From Brachyhypopomus gauderio (lineage: Eukaryota; Chordata; Actinopteri; Gymnotiformes; Hypopomidae), in the NCBI RefSeq assembly GCF_052324685.1, contig NW_027506878.1, positions 754,704 through 818,703 on the forward strand: a DNA stretch of 64,000 nt, read 5' to 3'. The position numbers and the translations under genes were made by a program. Positions 56,796-64,000 of the stretch are shown here, in pieces; within the stretch, counting starts at the first letter, position 1, and every line of letters starts with the position of its first letter. The notes below the pieces were generated by a model. That model had not been told where the DNA came from. It saw nothing but the letters and a program-made list of their open reading frames with translations, and did not search any database.

Positions 56796-58366
56796 CAAGG
56801 TTGCAAACTCACACGCATTGAGCGTGAGACACACGCATTTGACTGTCTTCACACGCTTACACGCCACACATCCAATTTCTCACGCCGAAAAAAATCTAGT
56901 TTATATACCTCATGTGACGGGTAGGACCCGTCTAATGGCATTCAGTTCCCCTCCAGACCGTTTAGTGGCAACACCCACAGTGTCGGGGGTTGACGTTCGT
57001 CATGCGCAGTACGGCAGTAGCGACGTAATTCGCTGATTGGTCGTGCCTTTATATTCTGCCAGCCCTGCGGAAGAATGATTTGGTGTTTGGTGTGGTGCAT
57101 ATCGGTGGTTTGAGCTCGGCGCTGTGTCTGGATTCTATTGAGTAAGTTCACCTTCGTGATTGGCGGTATTGCTAAGGTTGTATATTACTAAACTGAGGTG
57201 TTGGTTAATGTTTTATAGATCGAAAGCTGTTCCAGAGAGTTTTAGAAGAGCACATTTTTAATACAGTGTCAAGAGACTTTATGAATTGGGGAAACAAGAC
57301 GGTCGTAACAAGCCTGACGCGTTCTAGGTTGGTATGCTGGGAATTTGTAGTGTCTGTAAATGTAATTATTAGATTTATTCATACTGATATAATTTTTATT
57401 TCATTAGACACGAATTCCTAGCAGAGGAATACTATAGCACTACCTGCTGACAACAGACCGGTCCCAGTGAACAAGTGTTTGAAGTTACATCAGCACCAGT
57501 CGCTGTTTTGTTATATTGGTTTTTTTTGTGTCCGCTTGTTTGTCCTTTGTATGGTACAATTTTATTGTATTGGCCATCATTTCTGCCCTGTATTCTGATG
57601 TCAATTGGTGTCGTTGTATCATGAGCCTTGAGTAATCTCACTTCCTAAGTGAGATTGGAAGCTGACGGAAGAGTATATTTTTAACTAGAATAAATAATTG
57701 TAGCTTTTATTCTGTGACATTTAATAACTTGGATAGTAATGTTGTTTTTTCGTTCTTTGTTTATTTTCTCCAAAGGTGCTGTTGGTGGAATGCGGTACAG
57801 TGTGGGGGTTGTGTGATAGTTTGCAGTGGTTGTGTGGGGTTATTTGACTTTATTAGAGTGTGGTGGTTTTATTGCACATAATAACTTGCTGTGAACTATT
57901 GGTCCATGTTTTAGGGTGAAGCCCTCCACCGGAGTTGTGTGTCCACCACAGTAGCCTGGAGATTGTTTGTTATTTTTATTTTAAAATAAACATTGTTATT
58001 GTTGCCCTCTACTTGGTCGCCGTCTCTGCTCATTCAGTTGAGACCCCTGCGAGTGGGGAAGGGTTGCCCAAGTGATTGGGGGTGTATATCGGGGTGAGGT
58101 GGTTTTGCCAGGTTGCTGTGATTGTCCTGGGCTAAATTGGTACACCTCATTGCCTGTGTTACACTCAGATCCGCATCTATGATTCAATGAGTTACTAGTT
58201 CGCTCTGGCGCCAACCACTGGATATCGATCGATTGCGATATAATACTTTGTGTCCATTTTACACCCCCCCCCCCCCGTCAACAATTTACGTTCACCACCC
58301 AAACCCCCACCCCCCCACCCCGGTTTAAATCTCACTAAAAGTGATCTTGAAAACTTGGCAACCCTG
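56796..58366. mobile_element. CARGGTTGC-ended element, middle layer
   Basis: Left end CAAGGTTGCAAACTCACACG, right end AAACTTGGCAACCCTG, roughly inverted. CAGCGC is directly repeated at 56790-56795 and 58367-58372. Internal segments match the truncated copy at 52619-52875, which supports its being a separate element inserted in the outer hAT. Confidence 0.72.
56913..58163 (+). mobile_element. Solo LTR, innermost layer
   Basis: 1251 bp, TGTGACGGGTAGGACC to CTGTGTTACA, with CTCA repeated on both sides (56909-56912 and 58164-58167). In the plus direction it shows CCTTTATATTCTGCC as a TATA-like box near 57047 and AAAATAAACATTG as poly(A) signal near 57982. The truncated relative at 52.7 kb lacks this block at the matching place. 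No internal region. Confidence 0.75.
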
Positions 58367-58949
58367 CAGCGCATTATATAGCTGTCCTTTTACACGTTTG
58401 TAATATAAACATTGGCTGTATGAGGTCAGGGATGCTCGGGAGGTTTTTCTGTCACTTTCTTGCTACGGTGGAGAAAGTTTGCGTATGTGATCACGTGATT
58501 GACCGGCTTCATTTGATTGGTCACTCGTATTCGGGTGACGAGACGTTGGTCAGTCTTCTCACTGAAAAGACTAATTATTTACAAAACGAAAGTAACGGTA
58601 GCGCGGCGCAAATCCGATTGTAACGGAATAAAAGTCGCGTTTTTCTCACCACATATTTACTCAAGTAAAAGTAGAAGTCTTTCATATTAAAACTACTCCT
58701 ACAAGTACATTTTTGTCCAAAAAGCTACTTGAGTAAATGTAACGGAGTAAATGTAACGCGTTCCTACCCACCTCTGCTCTTCAGTCATCTCCATCATGAT
58801 TTTATTGTACGTCCGTATAATCTGTATGTCTATTGCAGTCGGAGCCTACAATACCAGTATCATCACTCCGACACGGAATGAAAACCTGGCGTTCATCACT
58901 AGACATTTACATTGACAATATCAACACCCAGAACTTTCATTCTAGTTAC

Positions 58950-59262
58950 CTTATATTTAGCCTGATTGTGTGATTAGTTTGTGACTTGTGTATTCGTCTG
59001 TATGTTGTTTTTGTGTAATTTGTGTGTTAACGGGCCGCCCAATGGAGGATGGATTCCCTTTTGAGTCTTGGTCCTCCCAAGGTTTCTTCTTATTCCCCAC
59101 CATCACAGGGAGTTTTTCCTTGCCACTGTCGCCTTTGGCTTGCTCATTAAGGATTTGGACCCATAGTATTGTTAACCTTGTAAATCCTGTAAAGCGTTTT
59201 GTGACAACATGTGTTGCGAAAAGCGCTATACAAATATATTTGATTTGATTTGATTTGAAGTC
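58950..59262 (+). mobile_element. LINE 3' tail with (TTTGA)n end
   Basis: Contains GTTTCTTCTTATTCCCC, GGGAGTTTTTCCTTGCCAC, CTGTAAAGCGTTTTGTGACA and GCGCTATACAAATATATTTG, and ends in repeated TTTGATTTGA. This is a very common fish non-LTR retrotransposon 3' end; the coding part is absent. Confidence 0.75.
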
Positions 59263-59762
59263 TTAGATCACTCTCGGGTCAAGGGACCAGACGAGAGGGT
59301 GGAGAAAGACAAAGACAGGAATATTGATATTAACGAATTTCTGTTCTGTCTGTAAATGGCCCAGCCCTCAACATATGCAAAATGTGAAAAAGACTAAAGT
59401 GTTGGTGATGGGACAACCTGCTTGTGTCTGTCGCTTTCACGAAATTCTCTGAGTGCTTGAAACTGTCCTTACTGAAAGACACTGGATGTTGTAAAGGAGA
59501 ATTTCCATGACAAAGACAAAAGATTTTACAACAAGATAGTGTATTTGAAATGTATTCATGCATTTCAGGTATGTGTACACTTTTACAGGTGAATAGGGTC
59601 AATGGGGTGAACAGGTTTAGTGAACCTGCCACATTGCTTCTGCAGGTAACAAGACTGGTCTTAACATGCATTTCTAAGCTTATCATTGTGAAGTGATGAA
59701 AAGGTATTTTTAGATAGGCAAATCCATGCAAGCATTGCAAAGTTATTCCACTTTGTTCCAAG

Positions 59763-60915
59763 CAAGGTTATAATAGTTTTGGATTTTTCATTATAGTTTA
59801 GTTTTTATTTCATTGTGACTTTTTTTTTCTAATTCAGTTAGTTTTAATTAGTTTTTAGAGCATGTTTGCTAGTTTTTATTAGTTTTAATAATTTTTTAAA
59901 GCTTAGTTTTAGTTTAGTTTTCATTAGTTCTAGTATTAGTTTTAGTTTTTTTTTATACTTTGGGTTATTTGTCAGGTGCAGGATTCAAAAAGTCCAAAGT
60001 AAATATTGTGTAATAAAAACTCATCAAAAGATACCATTTTAAAAAATGCATTCAATTCAACAGTCCACAAGATAGAAGCCTTAAGTGCAAAATGTGTAAT
60101 ATTGCTGCTGAAAATTGCCAGACTAAGACTGACGGACACGAACATAGGAGCGTAACCCTATTTTGATTCGCGTGAAAAGCCAAACTTTGTGAAGGCAATC
60201 GAGTAACACAGTCGTGTTGACATCCAGTCTCAACACAATAACTAGTGCATCCACCCGCTTGCGGTTTTTCTGCATTAACTAACCAGCAGCTATTTGATCA
60301 CTGGTGAAGACGGTCCATTACGGTTCTCCTTCCCGGTGCTACTTAGCCGGGATGGTGCTTCTCTTTCGGCAGAGCTACTTAAGAGTCTAGCTTGTCAAGG
60401 TACTGACAGTTAGCCCTCTTGTGTGAACTTTGAGATTCGTGGGGTTTTTCCTCTTGAGAACTACTCCATATATTTTATCACCTGTTTCCACTACAAGACA
60501 TGTAGTCTTTCTCGTAGTCATATTAAAAAATCCCATACAGGACTCGCCATTTTCTCCCAACTTTTGTTGTCGTAATTGTGCAGGCTAGCATAGCGAGCAG
60601 GAGCTCTAAACAAGAGACGTGACGGACCATGAGGTGTCGTGCGCTTCTGCCAGCTAATGTAAAACTACTACTGAAAAAGATCGATCTCATATCAGTTCAC
60701 AAGACTTATAAATAAACTGACAAACACGAAAACGAAGGGTATCCTATCTATAATTTCAGTACGTTTTAGTTAGTTTTCTAAACATGTAATATAGTTATAG
60801 TTAGCTATCGTTTTTTTCTATTAATTACCGTTATTATTTATTTCAGTTAACGAAAATGTTTTTTCAATATTAGTTTTCATTTTTTCGTTCATTTTCATTA
60901 ACGATTATAACCTTG
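59763..60915. mobile_element. Non-autonomous hAT (CAAGGTTATAAT family)
   Basis: Left end CAAGGTTATAATAGTTTTGG, right end ACGATTATAACCTTG. GTTCCAAG is exactly repeated on both sides (59755-59762 and 60916-60923). The ends are TAGTTTTAGTTTT-rich and the 60.0-60.7 kb interior is normal-complexity sequence with no long frame. Confidence 0.9.
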
Positions 60916-60923
60916 GTTCCAAG

Positions 60924-61326
60924 GTATGTCAAGTTCAACATTCCAATGTCCAAGTATGCCACACCCGGTACACACCCTTAGCCAACCAAGCTAACATGCT
61001 AACAAATTCCATACACGAAACCGAGGAGCTATTTCAAACAACAACTTTGCACATACTACAGAAAGACCAGAAAAATCCAATGAATAAATTCCATGTCAAA
61101 TTATGAACGTTATGATATGATATTTATGTCCAATATAGTCCGACAGGCTAAGCTAAGCTTACGTCGCCAACTCCGGTAGCATCCGACACGATACTGAGTA
61201 CTCCAGCACTCAAAAGCTCCAATACTGTTTATAATCTAATGTTTAGTATTAGATTATATATTTTGTACAAAATCGCTTATGAAAAATTATCCATTTTAAC
61301 TCACGAGTACGTTGAATCGCGTCATA
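60924..61326. other. Unassigned sequence
   Basis: No frame, repeat array or terminal motif recognised. Confidence 0.4.
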
Positions 61327-61680
61327 ACAGGTGTTACACCAGATTCTGTGACCGTCAAGTTTTGTGACCACAGGGGGCGCTATTTCACAGTTTCTGTTCA
61401 CAGGCACGAGCGCTTTGCGAACGCTACGTAACTACGCTGATGCGCTTTCTTTTTTCGTTTTGTTGGTGTCCGCGAGCCAAAAGACGACAGATATTTTTGT
61501 ATTTACATTTTATCCTCTCTTAATTACCTAAATGTACTTAAACAAGAATGTTTTGATCATTTTACACGAAAATAGCAAGCTTCATCGTAAGCAAGCGCTG
61601 AAAGATTCTGTAATTACGAATGGTAATTCTGCCCCTTTGGATAAAATGTTTAAATATAGAGTAATAAAAAGTTAGAGTTA
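61327..61680. mobile_element. Second copy of the GGGGGCGCTATTTC element arm
   Basis: GTTACACCAGATTCTGTGAC, CACAGGGGGCGCTATTTCAC and TTTGTTGGTGTCCGCGAGCC match the 54650 copy over about 220 bp with scattered substitutions. Confidence 0.7.
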
Positions 61681-61807
61681 ATTTTTCTTGGTTTTCTGTT
61701 ATTGTGGAGTCACGGTGGGGTTTCCATGGTAGATGATAAAACTGTGCCAGGTCTTTAAACCATAGTTATTCACAAGAGTCATAATTCAACACAGCTGCCA
61801 TCAGAAT

Positions 61808-62215
61808 GTGTGACCCCACTGAATGTCCAGATACTATTAATAATAAAACAACCACATATTTCCATAAGTCTTACCATGCTCTCACCATTGCAGCCAACAA
61901 TAAAAATCATGAATGGGATGGAGAGGTGAGCCCTTTAACTGGAGTCACGTATTCTGATAGCCACCATAAGAATATGTGACCCCACTGAATGTCCACATAC
62001 TATTGATAATAAAACAAACACATATTTCCATAAGTCTAACCATCCTCTCACCATTCCAGCCAACAATAAAAATCATGAATGGGATGGAGAGGTGAGCCCT
62101 TTAACTGGGGTCACGTTTTCTGATAGCCGCCATCAGAATATGTGACCCCACTGAATGTCCACATACTATTGATAATAAAACAAAACACATATTTCCATAA
62201 GTCTAACCATCCTCT
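61808..62215. repeat. About 166-bp tandem repeat, 2.4 copies
   Basis: TGTGACCCCACTGAATGTCC recurs at about 61808, 61975 and 62141, with AACAATAAAAATCATGAATG and GGGATGGAGAGGTGAGCCCT between. A single diverged copy lies at 54885-55000, next to the other member of the same element family. Confidence 0.85.
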
Positions 62216-63060
62216 GACAGACAGACAGAGGAAAACCATGACAACAGATAACAAGGCGGGATCAACAGACAAGGAAAACACTGGCACATTGAACAGTGGA
62301 CCGGGGTTACAGCTAGAAGAGGAGGACGTAGCCCTACATGACATTTTTGTTCATCATTAAAACTCTAATACCTTTTTATTTAAAACACTCAATTTTGTTA
62401 ATTTTCCAATATTCTTTTATACTTTTTATTTATTTTAAACCATTCACATCTACAAACCTTTTTTTAGAAGAGCTAACTTAATACCTTTTGTGCTCCACAC
62501 TGCCATTTGGCACTTATACCTATAAACCAGCCTATTTCTTATGACTGAACCCTGAGTATTGATAACATTTACATGTCTAATTTGTTGTTTTCAGGGGGAG
62601 ATTGCTGGACCATCCAGGATGGTACAGGAAGATGATGACAGTGTCTGCCTGTTCAGAAAGGCCAGCTGTAAGGCATGTGTGTCTATGTATCTGTCTGTTA
62701 TTGTGCTGTGTGATCTCATGATTTGTGTTGTGTTTTAAGGAAATGGAAGAACAGAGAGAAGATCCCCAGGCCTCCATGTCCAGAGCTCACACCTCTACAA
62801 GAGAACAAGTAAGTAGTAGTTATGCAGTTCAACATGTATAAATACTTCTTAATCTTGACTATACTTCTGTCTTGAAGGAATCCGAGATTAGTGAGATCTA
62901 CAAAATGTACTTTTGTCTATTGTAATATGTCTATTTATCCAAGAAATAGAATGTAAAAAAGCAGATCTGCAATACAAAATAAAAATAAAATAAATACGGA
63001 AATTGCAGCTTGAAATAAAGAAAATGGAGAAAGATGTGAGTATTTGCAAAATTGTCAAAA
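62216..63060 (+). pseudogene. Possible Harbinger Myb-like ORF2 exons
   Basis: Plus-strand exon-like pieces between splice-like signals: KENTGTLNSGPGLQLEEED (about 62269-62325), GEIAGPSRMVQEDDDSVCLF (after 62595) and KEMEEQREDPQASMSRAHTS (62740-62809, donor GTAAGT). A LEIKKMEKD piece follows at 63009. Charged C-terminal tails of this kind occur in the Myb/SANT-like partner protein of PIF/Harbinger elements, and a transposase end lies next to it. The Myb domain itself was not found. Confidence 0.4.
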
Positions 63061-63196
63061 ACTTTAATATGCTTGTTTTTGCAAGCTTAATATATTGTGT
63101 TAATGAACCAATGCAAACAAAATATTCCCTTAACCAAAGTAAGTGTTTGCACACATGTCCCTCACAGCTCTACCATCCATGTGGTCTGACATTATA

Positions 63197-63438
63197 ATGT
63201 TGTCTTCCTGTTGCTTCCACTGCACTCTTGGCATCGCTTCTTTCTGCAGTATTGCCACATTGCCACAACTGCACAGGGTGCTACGATATCACAGGCTCTC
63301 TCAGGGGTGACTGAGATGGCACAAGCAGTTAAATCTGTTCTTTGACTGTCCAAATGCCATCTCAAGGCATGTCCTTGTCTTGGAATGTGCACGATTGAAC
63401 CTCCTCTCTGTGTAGTGGTATGGCCAGGACCAAGAAGT
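63197..63438 (-). pseudogene. PIF/Harbinger (HARBI1-like) transposase C-terminus
   Basis: The minus strand reads YHYTERRFNRAHSKTRTCLE, MAFGQSKNRFNCLCHLS and, after a frameshift near 63312, SVTPERACDIVAPCAVVAMW. RFNRAHSxTR ... FGxxKxRFxCL and the CAV motif are hallmarks of the HARBI1 C-terminal catalytic region. Frameshifted and truncated, so inactive. Confidence 0.75.
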
Positions 63439-63469
63439 AACTCTGACTACGCCACCCCCGGAGGTATAA

Positions 63470-64000
63470 GCCCCCGAGGGAAAGTGAATTTGTTAACACC
63501 AATTTCCTTAAATTGATCCCAATTACCAGGGTTTCCACACCATTCAGGTTGTTGCAATTAGACAGAGACAGGGTCAGAATAGAAATGTTTATTTTCAATA
63601 ATCAATTTTATGAACTATTTAAAAATCACAATTCACAACCACACACCTCCTCACTCACACATCGGGTATGGTCATAGTAGACCAACAGAACATAACCACA
63701 AAGACTATAGACTAAAACTAACTCAACCAGGCAGGGAGGGCTTACCGAAAGGATGACCGTCGCCACTAAAGTGGATCAGCCGAACCGCAGGAAGAATACG
63801 CTGGCTTCGCACCCCAGTGACCCTACCCTACCCAAAGGGTGAACTCGCGAGCGCAACACCCACCACCACCGGCAGTGGCTTCCCTACGGTTTGTCCCTGC
63901 TCCTGCCAAAAGAACAAAAGAAATAATCATGGGCCTTGTCCACCACCCTCCCCAAGGAATGGCCGGGCGCCCCAGGCCAGTAGCACGACAATCCCCAAAG
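63470..64000. other. Window-end repeat-like sequence
   Basis: On the minus strand a GAAAATAAACATT poly(A)-type signal near 63584-63596 and adjacent text look like part of an LTR that interrupts the Harbinger copy. The limits are not visible. No coding signal. Confidence 0.3.

Larger units (their letters stand above)
56146..58776. mobile_element. Non-autonomous hAT (CAGAGGTGGGTAGAGTA family), outer layer
   Basis: Starts CAGAGGTGGGTAGAGTATTC and ends GTTCCTACCCACCTCTG. CTCTTCAG is repeated exactly on both sides (56138-56145 and 58777-58784), a perfect 8-bp hAT duplication. Both ends carry ACTCAAGTAAAAGTA-type repeats. 2631 bp as it stands, of which about 1.57 kb is later insertion. No transposase. 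Confidence 0.92.

Overview
This window looks like nuclear DNA of a ray-finned (probably teleost) fish. The genes are split into many short exons with GT-AG introns. (GT)n/(AC)n microsatellites are extremely dense. The mobile DNA is typical of fish: hAT fragments and miniature copies, a fish-type L1, L2/Rex1-like LINE ends, V-SINE-like elements, PIF/Harbinger and solo LTRs. I cannot name the species.

Layout. 1-5370 is probably intron of slc8a2, holding a hAT end, a 5'-truncated L2-like LINE and a duplicated block with two minisatellites (37 bp and 33 bp units). 5371-13330 (+) encodes the last ten coding exons of the Na+/Ca2+ exchanger slc8a2; the N-terminal exons lie outside. 14290-19070 (+) is srsf7, an SR splicing factor with an RRM, a CCHC knuckle and an RS tail. 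20336-24127 (+) is a complete kptn (kaptin, a KICSTOR subunit). 25713-36402 (-) is a complete hnrnpl with four RRMs in 14 coding exons. 36.5-43.9 kb is repeat-rich intergenic DNA with a hAT miniature element, a Rex1-like LINE end, an L1 and two solo LTRs. 43905-47822 (+) is a GT6-family (ABO/alpha-galactosyltransferase-like) glycosyltransferase with a 2.1 kb (GT)n-rich tandem array in one intron. 48-64 kb shows no convincing host gene; it is layered DNA transposons, with one unexplained acidic/Pro-rich open frame at 53.67-54.33 kb.

Gene context. slc8a2 and kptn are also close neighbours on human 19q13.3, and HNRNPL is on 19q13. SLC8A1, HNRNPLL and SRSF7 sit together on human 2p22, so this block looks like the 19q-type ohnologue that has kept an srsf7 copy. 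Two of the genes (srsf7, hnrnpl) are splicing regulators. The most notable signals concern splicing: a near-perfect U12-type AT-AC intron in hnrnpl RRM2; a candidate hnrnpl poison exon bracketed by CA-rich tracts, the known hnRNP L binding motif; a 36-nt in-frame hnrnpl exon; an slc8a2 gene cut by introns inside the part that is one large exon in mammals; and splice donors made directly of GT repeat. The other highlight is a transposon nested at least three deep with readable target-site duplications (55.3-58.8 kb).

Exon limits were assigned by eye from splice signals, reading phase and remembered family alignments. Coding phases close exactly for srsf7, kptn and hnrnpl (257, 420 and 531 residues). 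I found no CRISPR array, operon structure or rRNA, and no tRNA gene beyond a tRNA-derived SINE.
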